Source of the DNA: Lysinibacillus macroides
GTDB taxonomy: Bacteria; Bacillota; Bacilli; Bacillales_A; Planococcaceae
Assembly (NCBI RefSeq): GCF_001281525.1
Contig: NZ_LGCI01000014.1
Location: 1-64,000, forward strand
Direction: 5' to 3'
DNA length: 64,000 nucleotides
Made by a program: the position numbers and the translations under genes. Below the pieces are notes generated by a model. That model was not told where the DNA came from and did not search any database. It saw nothing but the letters and a program-made list of their open reading frames with translations. Positions 7,918-17,765 of the stretch are shown in pieces; the first letter of the stretch is position 1; each line of letters opens with the position of its first letter.

Positions 7918-9663
7918 ATGACAGTCATCGGAATTGATTTAGGTACAACAAACAGCGCAATAGCCTATTTAAAAAATGAACGACCGGAAATTATTGTCAA
8001 CAAGGATGGTCAACGCACAACCCCTTCTATCTTTCATATGAAACCTGAAACCAATGAAATTGTAATTGGCGCAACAGCAAAAAATGCAATGGCTGGTGCA
8101 CCAAAATTAACAGCGAGTGAAGTAAAGCGGCTGATGGGAACGGGTGAAAATGTCACGGTAGGAGATAAAGCCTATACACCAGAAGAAATATCAGCTCATT
8201 ATTTAAAGTATTTAAAAGAGGCGGCTGAACACCAATTAGGTACGATCGTTACAGAAGCAGTTATTACTGTACCCGCCTATTTTTCAGATGCCCAACGAAA
8301 GGCTACAAAATCAGCAGGAGAAATTGCTGGGTTAAAGGTAGAGCGTATTATTAATGAACCAACAGCAGCCGCTATCTCATTTTGTTCAGAAAATATGACT
8401 AGCAATATGAAGCTTGCTATTTATGACTTAGGTGGCGGGACATTTGACGTTTCGATTGTCGAATTGTTTGATGGTGTAGTAGAGGTAAAGGCAACTTCAG
8501 GAAACAATAGTCTTGGTGGTTTAGATTTTGATAAATTGCTAGCTGACTGGCTAATAAAAGTGATTGAGCGCAAAGAAAATGTGCGTATTGATAGCGGCTC
8601 TGAGATAGAAATTTTACAAAGACAAAACCGTTTAAAATTAGCGGCTGAGGAAGTTAAAAAAGTGCTTTCAGCTCAATCAACAGCTCAATTTGAAATTCCC
8701 TTCTTTATGATGAAGGATGGTATGCCTATTTCTATTAGCGAGACGATTACGCGAGATGAATTTGAAGACTTAATTCGCCCGTTAGCGGAATCCACATTAC
8801 TTCAAGTGGAGGAGGCATTACAAGAAGCAAATTTATCTGTACATGATATTGATGATGTGTTGTTAGTAGGCGGTTCAACCCGAATTCCATTAGTTCAGCA
8901 AATTGTACAGCAAAAATTTAATAAAGCTCCACGTAAAGATATTAATCCAGATGAGGCTGTTGCCTTAGGTGCAGCCATTCAAGCAGGGATTAAAACAGGG
9001 ATTATTAGCAGCGATAAAGGCATTATGGTGCTGGACGTTTGCCCTTATTCACTTGGAATTGAAACAAGTTCTGTTATTGGCTCCCAAATTGTAAAAGGCT
9101 TCTTCTCTGAAATTATTGAGGCGAACTCACCAATTCCTATACGGAAGAGCAAGCGTTTTAACACATTACATGATAACCAAACAGTTGTAGACATTAACGT
9201 ATTCCAAGGCAAGCCTAATGAGGAAATGGTACAGCCTAATTTAGCTATTTCAAGTGAACCAATCACTTTAGAGGGCATTCCTCCTCGTCCCGCTAACCAA
9301 GAAATGATTGATGTTATTTTCAGTTATGATATCAATGGTATTTTAGAGGTAGAGGCGGAGATTGTTAGCACAGGGAAACGTATAAAAAAGCAAATTGATA
9401 CACAGACAGGCGTTATGACAAAAACGGAAATTCAATTAGCTAAACAACGTGCTGATACTGATTGGACAAAATCACAATTGTATGACACGGTGAAAAATGT
9501 TGTCAGTCGAGCTGAACGTATACTTCCTGATTTACAAGGTTCTGATATAACAAAAGTAGAGAGCTTATTGCAACAAATTAAACTAGCAGTTCAAGATAAC
9601 GATGAAACTTTCGTTCGTAAATTAGAAGATGAATTAACAGATTTACTGATCGAACTTGTTTAG
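7918..9663 (+). CDS. Dedicated Hsp70 (DnaK-like) chaperone
   Basis: The 581-residue Hsp70 has an intact nucleotide-binding domain: GIDLGTTNS (5-13), the catalytic-Lys segment VKRLMG (69-74), a VPAYF motif, the phosphate-2 motif YDLGGGTFD (169-177) and LLVGGSTRIP (315-324). The interdomain linker is VLDV (371-374), but the following segment reads CPYSLG where DnaK has TPLSLG. A beta-sandwich substrate domain and a short helical lid follow. The protein is roughly 30 residues shorter than B. subtilis DnaK. The ATG has an AAGGAG site nine bases upstream that overlaps the end of the GrpE-like gene. The main dnaK is expected elsewhere in the genome, so this looks like a specialised second Hsp70. 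Confidence 0.9.
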   Translation: MTVIGIDLGTTNSAIAYLKNERPEIIVNKDGQRTTPSIFHMKPETNEIVIGATAKNAMAGAPKLTASEVKRLMGTGENVTVGDKAYTPEEISAHYLKYLKEAAEHQLGTIVTEAVITVPAYFSDAQRKATKSAGEIAGLKVERIINEPTAAAISFCSENMTSNMKLAIYDLGGGTFDVSIVELFDGVVEVKATSGNNSLGGLDFDKLLADWLIKVIERKENVRIDSGSEIEILQRQNRLKLAAEEVKKVLSAQSTAQFEIPFFMMKDGMPISISETITRDEFEDLIRPLAESTLLQVEEALQEANLSVHDIDDVLLVGGSTRIPLVQQIVQQKFNKAPRKDINPDEAVALGAAIQAGIKTGIISSDKGIMVLDVCPYSLGIETSSVIGSQIVKGFFSEIIEANSPIPIRKSKRFNTLHDNQTVVDINVFQGKPNEEMVQPNLAISSEPITLEGIPPRPANQEMIDVIFSYDINGILEVEAEIVSTGKRIKKQIDTQTGVMTKTEIQLAKQRADTDWTKSQLYDTVKNVVSRAERILPDLQGSDITKVESLLQQIKLAVQDNDETFVRKLEDELTDLLIELV

Positions 9664-9667
9664 CCCT

Positions 9668-10900
9668 ATGAAAAGCTTAAAAGAACAATTAACCGAAGCT
9701 GTCCTTCTTATTCAAGAAGGACAGTATCTATATGCAAAAGATAAATTACAAGCACTCTACGAACCTAAAAAGAAAAACGACCTACTCACATGGTCGCTAA
9801 GTTTATGCTATATAGCTATAGGAGAACCTTATCAGGCACTATTCCTATGGAGATCATTAAAAAGACCAAATCTCTTTCCTCTTGCAGAGCAACGAACGGC
9901 TGTTATTCAATCTCTCCCTGTATATGAGGAAATTGCTAAAACCTATAATAAGGCACTTATATGCTTTCAACAAAACCAGTTTGAAAAGGGGCTTGAATAC
10001 TTATTACCTTTATTAAAAATAGGCTATGTTTTGCCAACAGTTGTCTATAAAGCCATTCTATTTTCTAGTGCTTTGCTGCATAACGAACAATATACAAAGC
10101 AATTACTACAAAATATGCCTGTCCATATTCAGCAACTACCAGACACAAAACAAATATTACTTTTTATGCATCAGTCAAACCTTGAACAGCCTGTCGAGGT
10201 AGCGAAAAACAAGCTTCGCTCAGGTAAGATCATGTTCTCTCTAGTTAGTATTTTAGCTGCCATAACTATTATAGTACTGCCCTTATTGTTCAAAAAGGAG
10301 GCTCCACCTTTATCTATACCTGCTACACTAGAAAACCAGGAGACCCTTATTGATAAACAGCGAGATACAGAAATATCTCAACTAAAAGCTACTATTGACA
10401 AGCTAGAAGCTCAGCTTTCTGAAACATCTAAGCTAGAACAACAAATAGATGAGGAAAACCCATTTGCCCTTTTTTCTGCTGAAGAAATTGCCCAAATAGC
10501 TGCAACGCTTGAGAAGTCTTCATATCAACAAGGACTTCAAGCCTTTCAAAAAAGAGATTACCCTACCGCCACAGCTTTATTCGAAAAAAGTTTAGCTATA
10601 AATAAAGACGCCTACTATTCAGATGATGCTATGTATTTTTTATTGCAAGCTCAAATTGCACAAGGTAGGTCAAATGAGGCGATTAACACGGGACAGCAGT
10701 TTTTACATATGGATAACAAAACGTTTTGGGATTCCCCTTATCGCGACGATACAATGCTTTCTTTATCAGGTTTATTACAAGAGCAACATCTAAATGAAGC
10801 CAAAATTTTGCTCCAAAAGCTAGTAGAACTATACCCTGAAGATTGGACAGGGATAGAAGCTAAACGTAGGTTGGTGGACGAGTCATATGATGAAAATTGA
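9668..10900 (+). CDS. Membrane-anchored TPR/coiled-coil protein
   Basis: Helical TPR-like repeats fill residues 1-170. A single membrane segment (about 188-208) and a coiled coil (about 225-262, DKLEAQLSETSKLEQQ) come next. C-terminal TPRs follow (about 284-400, for example GLQAFQKRDYPTATALFEKSL). There is no N-terminal signal, so the N-terminal repeats should be cytosolic and the C-terminal part outside. The ATG used here is four bases after the Hsp70 stop; an in-frame TTG at 9656 would overlap the Hsp70 gene. The 3' end overlaps the next J-like gene by 14 bases. It could dock the chaperones at the membrane; this is inference. Confidence 0.7.
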   Translation: MKSLKEQLTEAVLLIQEGQYLYAKDKLQALYEPKKKNDLLTWSLSLCYIAIGEPYQALFLWRSLKRPNLFPLAEQRTAVIQSLPVYEEIAKTYNKALICFQQNQFEKGLEYLLPLLKIGYVLPTVVYKAILFSSALLHNEQYTKQLLQNMPVHIQQLPDTKQILLFMHQSNLEQPVEVAKNKLRSGKIMFSLVSILAAITIIVLPLLFKKEAPPLSIPATLENQETLIDKQRDTEISQLKATIDKLEAQLSETSKLEQQIDEENPFALFSAEEIAQIAATLEKSSYQQGLQAFQKRDYPTATALFEKSLAINKDAYYSDDAMYFLLQAQIAQGRSNEAINTGQQFLHMDNKTFWDSPYRDDTMLSLSGLLQEQHLNEAKILLQKLVELYPEDWTGIEAKRRLVDESYDEN

Positions 10901-12167
10901 TACAAAAAATTACTATACGATATTGAATGTGTCACAAGAGGCTACTGAGGACGAAATAAAAAGAGCTTTTTATAAGCTAGTAAGAATTTATACAAATGAG
11001 CAGCACCATGAAGAATATCAATTAATTCGTGAAGCTTATAATACTTTAAGTAATTCTGAACAACGCAGAGCATACGATGAACAAATTATACACGAAGATA
11101 TTAATATTTTGTTAAATGAAGCAGATAGATTGTTAGAAAATGAACAAACAGCCAATGCTATTGTCAAAATCAAACAAGCCCTTGCCATAAACCCTAAACA
11201 TTTAAATGCAAGAAAATTATTAGCACAGGGTTATATGCGAAATGGGCAATTTGAACAAGCAATCCAAGTTTTAAAGGACTTGCAAAGCGATATCCCAAAT
11301 GATGTAGGCATTTTAATCTCACTAATGGATGCTTATATAGAACTTCAACGTTATAAAGATGCAGCAAACTATGCGGAACAAGCCCTGAGCTTGGAACCAA
11401 CGAATGATTTTCTTGTAATGGATTTAGCCAGAATTTATTCCATTGATAATCGAATAAAGGATATTTTTACATTATTTAAGAATCATTTAAAAGATCCAAT
11501 TGTGTTACGCAATTTACCTATCATCATTATGATGTGGGATTATGCCATGTACTATAATTACGAAAATAAAGTTAAGCAGGCTGAAGACAAACTCCAGCAT
11601 TTAGCAATAGAAAATAGAAATGACGTGATCATCGGGATTATTCGTCATGTAGAAGATCATAGTGAAAAATGGTTTGGCTTTAGACACGCTATTCAATTTG
11701 TAAATAATTTAAATAACTACGGTAATCAAGACTTTGCGCAATGGACAAGCAATATGCAGCAGTATGTAACAGATGACATTTACTACTTTGGAGATATTGA
11801 CTATGGTGACTTCGCCATTAAGCATGGCGGTAAGCCTAGCAAAAACACCCCACCAAAACAGGTTAAAACGCAAGAGACCTTTTCGCAACAAATACCTGTG
11901 AAGCAAGAGCAACATACTTATCAGAGTTCCCCAGTCTCTGCACAGATGAGAGAGGTTGCTTTTAGAGGATCCGTCTTTTGGGCAATTCTATTTGGTATAA
12001 TTTTTGCAGTTAGTACAGAAAGTATAGGATTGGGTGTTATCGTAGCACTTGTCTGGTATTTTTTAGCGGGGTACATAAAAAATATCTTTTCATTCCTTAT
12101 CGGCTGTGGGTGTCTGCTCATAATAGCAACGCTGGTCATAGGCGTCATTATCAATATATTCTCTTAA
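10887..12167 (+). CDS. Membrane-anchored J-like/TPR protein, last gene of the cassette
   Basis: The 426-residue protein has an N-terminal J-like fold (YYTILNVSQEAT, then LIREAYNTL..SEQRRAYD) with TNE (36-38) in place of HPD, the same change as in the first cassette gene. TPR-like repeats span about 70-180, for example LLAQGYMRNGQFEQAIQVL. A Gln/Lys-rich linker leads to two or three membrane segments filling 359-426. The J-like and TPR parts should face the cytosol, tethered by the C-terminus. Two adjacent ATGs (10887 and 10890) both overlap the end of the preceding gene, indicating translational coupling. A terminator follows within 20 bases. Confidence 0.75.
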   Translation: MMKIDTKNYYTILNVSQEATEDEIKRAFYKLVRIYTNEQHHEEYQLIREAYNTLSNSEQRRAYDEQIIHEDINILLNEADRLLENEQTANAIVKIKQALAINPKHLNARKLLAQGYMRNGQFEQAIQVLKDLQSDIPNDVGILISLMDAYIELQRYKDAANYAEQALSLEPTNDFLVMDLARIYSIDNRIKDIFTLFKNHLKDPIVLRNLPIIIMMWDYAMYYNYENKVKQAEDKLQHLAIENRNDVIIGIIRHVEDHSEKWFGFRHAIQFVNNLNNYGNQDFAQWTSNMQQYVTDDIYYFGDIDYGDFAIKHGGKPSKNTPPKQVKTQETFSQQIPVKQEQHTYQSSPVSAQMREVAFRGSVFWAILFGIIFAVSTESIGLGVIVALVWYFLAGYIKNIFSFLIGCGCLLIIATLVIGVIINIFS

Positions 12168-12184
12168 ACTCTCAAGAATATGAA

Positions 12185-12232
12185 CTGCGCTCCGATAGTT
12201 AGATACCGTTAACAATCGGAGCGCAGCTTTTT
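12185..12232 (+). terminator. Terminator of the chaperone cassette
   Basis: A perfect 12-bp GC-rich stem (12185-12196 with 12215-12226), extended by AGTT/AAC pairing toward the loop, is followed by CTTTTT. It stands 17 bases past the last cassette gene and marks the end of a single transcription unit. Confidence 0.85.
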
Positions 12233-12239
12233 ATATTTC

Positions 12240-12410
12240 TTATATTTTTACAGCGTAATACCTGTCTGTGCAAGCTTAGGCTGATAAGAGACAATAAACT
12301 TGATTTCAGCCTCTTAAATCTTTGGAACGCTTTCTTTGCGATAAAAGCACGGCGGGGGAAATAACCCTTGTCCCACCACACTCTAATCCCCTATTATTTT
12401 GCTCTCTTAG
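12240..12410. other. Unassigned intergenic segment
   Basis: No gene is evident. A stretch at about 12340-12390 is noticeably richer in G and C (GCACGGCGGGGGAAATAACC) than its surroundings and could belong to a dispersed intergenic repeat, but a second copy was not seen in this window. Confidence 0.3.
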
Positions 12411-12414
12411 CGTT

Positions 12415-12891
12415 TTAAGCCTGTAGCACAGTATCTTCTAAAGTAATTTGATGTTTTTTGTATTTAATAAATCTAACAGTCTCTTTGATTAAGTAAAATA
12501 ATGATACCAAACTATTTTTTAACGCTATTGTGAGAAGGACGAAAAGTACACCAAATAATATCCCCATTGTAAACGAACCATTATTACGTCGAGCAAAGGC
12601 ATTTTCTAAAAGCGCACTGAACGCGACAATCGTAATTCCTGCTGATGCCGCTCCTAACATAGGCTTAAATGAGGTGTAACGAGCAGTAAAAAGAATCCAA
12701 GCTATTAAAAATACAAATAAGGCTGGCCCTGCATCAAAACCACCTTGTACAAATTGAGGTAATATACCTAATAAAGCAATAGTAATAGTCATTATCCCGA
12801 CTAAAGACCATCCATAAATCACAGAGGATTTTAATATTTCTGCCTCTGTTTGTGCTTTGAAAACATTCTTTAACATAAATGTGAATATCAT
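12415..12891 (-). CDS. Small integral membrane protein, function unknown
   Basis: This 158-residue protein is dominated by hydrophobic segments: about 29-46, 54-70, 79-96 and 106-132. It is probably a four-helix membrane protein with a basic C-terminal tail (FIKYKKHQ). A GGTGGAG ribosome binding site precedes the ATG at 12891; a second ATG lies at 12876. I do not recognise the family. It is transcribed toward the chaperone cassette's terminator and does not seem to be in an operon. Confidence 0.6.
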   Translation of the reverse strand: MIFTFMLKNVFKAQTEAEILKSSVIYGWSLVGIMTITIALLGILPQFVQGGFDAGPALFVFLIAWILFTARYTSFKPMLGAASAGITIVAFSALLENAFARRNNGSFTMGILFGVLFVLLTIALKNSLVSLFYLIKETVRFIKYKKHQITLEDTVLQA

Positions 12892-13174
12892 TTTTCTCCA
12901 CCACCGCCAAATTTATATCATATATCACCATTTTAGCCCAATTTTTAGTAATTTCGCAATCTATTTTCTTAATTTCCAAAATTATATTAAATAAACAAAC
13001 AGCCTAATTTCCTGTAAGAATGGTAAGAAGATCACTTGTATGGTTTATGAATAAAATTTATATATATTAACATTCATAAAACTGTGACAGAAAGTAAAGG
13101 TGAGAACACAATAATTCCCAACTTTTTATAAATTTAGGAAAACAAGCCAAATCACTCTTTCGGCTTCCTCTACA
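12892..13174. other. Intergenic region without a recognised gene
   Basis: AT-rich DNA between the membrane-protein gene and the lysS terminator. I see no convincing reading frame, RNA or repeat. Confidence 0.4.
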
Positions 13175-13211
13175 CGAAAAAACAGGAGAATCCTCGGTAG
13201 ATTCTCCTGTT
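13175..13211 (-). terminator. lysS terminator
   Basis: A perfect 12-bp stem (13181-13192 with 13200-13211) around a 7-base loop is followed by TTTTTT on the minus strand, 70 bases past the lysS stop. Confidence 0.85.
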
Positions 13212-13280
13212 ACGCTCTCCTGACATGGGAGTAGTTCTTTAGCAGTACTTTATTCTAACAAACTGCTTCTGCTTATGATT

Positions 13281-14786
<1,506 letters not shown>

Positions 14787-14884
14787 TTAACATTTATGTC
14801 CATAATATTTCTATTGTACACAATTTTAAAGTGGTAATCATCTGTTTCACTTTATTTTCAATCTACAGTTAAAATAATTAATAA

Positions 14885-14933
14885 TTCTAAAATTTATAAA
14901 TAGGTGTCCCTTAACGGACATAGGGACACCTAT
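14885..14933 (-). terminator. Terminator of the folate/dusB operon
   Basis: A 12-bp stem (14900-14911 with 14922-14933) is followed by T-rich sequence on the minus strand, immediately after dusB. Confidence 0.75.
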
Positions 14934-14941
14934 AAAACACA

Positions 14942-15982
14942 CTATACAATTAATTGCTTTGCTTCTGGCACAACTAAATCAAAATCATGCTCTTCGTAGT
15001 CATCCACAAGGCTGTTTAATAGCGCACGTAGCTCTACAGCTTTTTCGATTTGGTTAATAGCTTTACGCGCCTTGCCATTCCCGCGTATACCCTTTAAGTA
15101 CCATGATGCATGTTTACGCATTTCTCGTACTGCAATTCCTTCTCCCTTTAATTGCATTAAACGCTCAAAATGCAAGAGACAGACATCGATTTTTTCACGT
15201 ACACTTGGCTCTTTCTTTAGCTCACCTGTCTCTAAGTACTGCACTGTGCGATAAATCATCCATGGGTTCCCTAATGCAGCACGACCAATCATTACTGCAT
15301 CTACACCCGTTGTATCAAGCATACGTTTAGCGTCCTCAGGTGTTTCTACATCACCATTCCCCAATACAGGAATACGAACATTTTGCTTTACATCACGAAT
15401 CACATCCCAGTTTGCCTTACCTTCATACATTTGTACACGTGTGCGGCCGTGAACAGCTACTGCCGATGCACCTGCACGCTCTACTGCCTGTGCATTTTCG
15501 ACTGCAAAAACATGCTCATCGTCCCAGCCAATACGCATTTTCACAGATACCGGCTTTTTGACCGCATCGACTACTGCTGCAACCATTTCATATACGTTGT
15601 TTGGATCAAGCAGCAAGCGTGCTCCTGCCTCACATTTAATAATTTTATTGACAGGACAGCCCATATTAATGTCAATAATATCAGCTGTTGTATTTTCCTC
15701 TACATATTTTGCCGCTTCTACTAATGTTTCTTTATCGCCGCCGAAAATTTGTAGTGATAATGGGTTTTCACGCTCATCAATATAAAGCATACCTAATGTC
15801 TTTTCATTGCGTTGTACGATTCCTTTATCACTAATCATTTCAGCATATACAAGCCCTGCTCCAAATTCCTTCACCGTTAAACGGAAAGCAGAGTTACAAA
15901 TTCCAGCCATTGGCGCTAATGCAACACGGTTGTCCATTACGATATCACCAATTTGAAACGGCTTTTCAGTTGCTTGACTCAA
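14942..15982 (-). CDS. dusB: tRNA-dihydrouridine synthase B
   Basis: An FMN-dependent enzyme that reduces uridine to dihydrouridine in tRNA. The 346-residue protein begins a TIM barrel with VALAPMAGICNSAFR and carries the catalytic-Cys loop MGCPVNKIIKCEAGARLL, a second signature HGRTRVQMYEGKANW, and the FMN phosphate site (GNGDV, MIGRAALGNPW). The TTG start at 15982 is nine bases after GGGAGG. It is the last gene of the folate operon, 57 bases after folK. yazB, which lies between the two in B. subtilis as I recall, is absent. Confidence 0.93.
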   Translation of the reverse strand: MSQATEKPFQIGDIVMDNRVALAPMAGICNSAFRLTVKEFGAGLVYAEMISDKGIVQRNEKTLGMLYIDERENPLSLQIFGGDKETLVEAAKYVEENTTADIIDINMGCPVNKIIKCEAGARLLLDPNNVYEMVAAVVDAVKKPVSVKMRIGWDDEHVFAVENAQAVERAGASAVAVHGRTRVQMYEGKANWDVIRDVKQNVRIPVLGNGDVETPEDAKRMLDTTGVDAVMIGRAALGNPWMIYRTVQYLETGELKKEPSVREKIDVCLLHFERLMQLKGEGIAVREMRKHASWYLKGIRGNGKARKAINQIEKAVELRALLNSLVDDYEEHDFDLVVPEAKQLIV

Positions 15983-16039
15983 CGTTGATGTCCTCCCTCT
16001 AAAGCGTTACTTTATCTATTTATTCGTATACGATGCTAC

Positions 16040-16546
16040 TTAGTTTACTGTTAGAGGCTTATCATAATGCTCCCACAAAGCTACACCCTCACAATCTAGC
16101 TGCTGTAATAGACGATGTGCTTGTTCTAGCTGCTCGTCAAGTGGTGCTGAGGTGATTTCAACTAGCGGCACTAACACAAATGCTCGCTCATACATGCGTG
16201 GATGTGGAACAATTAAGCGCTCTGTTTCAATATTTTCGTGATTATAAAGCAAGATGTCAAGATCAATAATGCGAGGGCCCCATCGAAACTCACGCACACG
16301 ACCTAATTCCTGTTCAATGGATTGGCAAATACTCAGCATATCAGCAGAGGATAAATCTGTTTTTAGGTGAACAGCAATATTTAAAAAATCTGCTTGGTCT
16401 GTGTAGCCAACAGCAGCCGTTTCATAGACAGAGGAAATGCGGACAAGCTCAATGTTATTCTCCTGCTTTAAAAGTGCTATTGCTTGCTGAAGATTGTCAT
16501 ATCGTTCTCCCATATTTGTACCAATCGATAAATAGACATCCTTCAT
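16040..16546 (-). CDS. folK: 6-hydroxymethyl-7,8-dihydropterin pyrophosphokinase
   Basis: It transfers pyrophosphate from ATP to hydroxymethyl-dihydropterin, the step before DHPS in folate synthesis. The 168-residue protein shows the HPPK opening YLSIGTNMGER and the signature RWGPRIIDLDILLY, with the two Mg-binding aspartates. Its ATG overlaps the folB stop as TAATG, so translation is coupled. Confidence 0.93.
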   Translation of the reverse strand: MKDVYLSIGTNMGERYDNLQQAIALLKQENNIELVRISSVYETAAVGYTDQADFLNIAVHLKTDLSSADMLSICQSIEQELGRVREFRWGPRIIDLDILLYNHENIETERLIVPHPRMYERAFVLVPLVEITSAPLDEQLEQAHRLLQQLDCEGVALWEHYDKPLTVN

Positions 16547-16911
16547 TAAAACTCACCTCTCGTTACCTCAACAGATACCTCTTTATAATAACCATGAATC
16601 GGAGGGTCTGGTTTAATAAGCTCTACACGCACACCCTTTACTTTATCAGGGTAGGTCGTTAATATTGCATTGGCTACCTTCACCACAAGCGCCTCAATCA
16701 GCTTTAAAGGCTCGCCCTCTACAATATCTCGGCATAATGCATATACCTCAGCATAATTCACCGTATAGACTAGATCATCGGTTTCTCCTGCCTTTGTCAT
16801 ATCAACTGCAAGAGAAATATTGGCACGGAAGCGTTGACCAAGCGTAGTTTCTGCCGCTAATACACCATGATAGCCATAAAATTGCATATCCTTTAAATGA
16901 ATATAGTCCAT
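16546..16911 (-). CDS. folB: Dihydroneopterin aldolase
   Basis: It converts dihydroneopterin to hydroxymethyl-dihydropterin plus glycolaldehyde. The 121-residue length is typical. Visible features are FYGYHGVLAAE near the N-terminus, the conserved Tyr in VNYAEVY, LIEAL, and the end motif KPDPPIHGYYKEVSVE. It overlaps folP as TAATG at its start and folK in the same way at its end. Confidence 0.93.
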   Translation of the reverse strand: MDYIHLKDMQFYGYHGVLAAETTLGQRFRANISLAVDMTKAGETDDLVYTVNYAEVYALCRDIVEGEPLKLIEALVVKVANAILTTYPDKVKGVRVELIKPDPPIHGYYKEVSVEVTRGEF

Positions 16912-17765
16912 TACGCTTCCTCCTTATAAACACGTTTCCCTACTAAAACATCCGTCATATGTGTAGCTCGTGCCATTTCCTTAACATCATGAACACGTAT
17001 TATATGACAGCCCTTCTCAATACCATAAACGACCGTTGCACTAGTACCCTCCATACGTTCTTCCACAGGTAGCTGCAAAACATTACCAATCATTGATTTA
17101 CGCGATGTAGCTAGTAAAACAGGGTACCCCATTGCTACTAAATCGTTTAAATGTTGCATCATGGCGATATTATGTGCAGTGTTTTTTGCAAAGCCAATGC
17201 CAGGGTCTAAAATAATATGTTGGTCGGGAACGCCTGCCTTTTGTGCAATCACAATACTTTCTTCTAAGTCCGCCTTTGCTGTTGCCCAAAAGTCCGCTCC
17301 ATAATCCATATTTTCACGATTATGCATTAAAATAATTGGAACATGGAATTCAGCCGCAACATGTACAATTTCAGGTTCCGCCTTCGCTCCCCAAATATCA
17401 TTAATTATATGCGCTCCCGCCTTAATAGCAGCATGAGCCACATTCGCCTTATACGTATCAATGGAGATAATCGCAGGTACTTCCTTCACTAATGCTTGAA
17501 TAACAGGCACAACGCGTGCAATTTCATCCTCATCCGAAATTCGCTCATAGCCTGGACGTGTAGATTCACCACCGACATCAATAATTTTAGCCCCTTCAGC
17601 CACCATTTTTTTCGCCTGTGCAACCGCTGCCTCTACATTATTGTACTTTCCTCCATCCGAGAAAGAATCGGGCGTAACATTTAAAATGCCCATCACAAAT
17701 GTTTCTTTTCTATAGTCTAATGTAATACCATTAATCGTTAACGGTGTTGTATATTTTTCAAGCAT
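16911..17765 (-). CDS. folP: Dihydropteroate synthase
   Basis: It joins p-aminobenzoate to the pterin pyrophosphate; the enzyme is the sulfonamide target (sul in B. subtilis). The 284-residue TIM barrel has the two family signatures MGILNVTPDSFSDGG and IIDVGGESTRPG, the Asn/Asp pocket HIINDIWG, and LLATSRKSMIG. The ATG overlaps the end of pabC by eight bases. No classical sulfonamide-resistance insertion is obvious by eye. Confidence 0.94.
   Translation of the reverse strand: MLEKYTTPLTINGITLDYRKETFVMGILNVTPDSFSDGGKYNNVEAAVAQAKKMVAEGAKIIDVGGESTRPGYERISDEDEIARVVPVIQALVKEVPAIISIDTYKANVAHAAIKAGAHIINDIWGAKAEPEIVHVAAEFHVPIILMHNRENMDYGADFWATAKADLEESIVIAQKAGVPDQHIILDPGIGFAKNTAHNIAMMQHLNDLVAMGYPVLLATSRKSMIGNVLQLPVEERMEGTSATVVYGIEKGCHIIRVHDVKEMARATHMTDVLVGKRVYKEEA

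Noticed and set aside
4409-12167. The cassette as the organism's main dnaK operon
   Set aside because: The main dnaK operon of Bacillales is hrcA-grpE-dnaK-dnaJ with HPD-containing DnaJ and a longer DnaK; the J-like, AAA+ and membrane TPR genes do not belong there.
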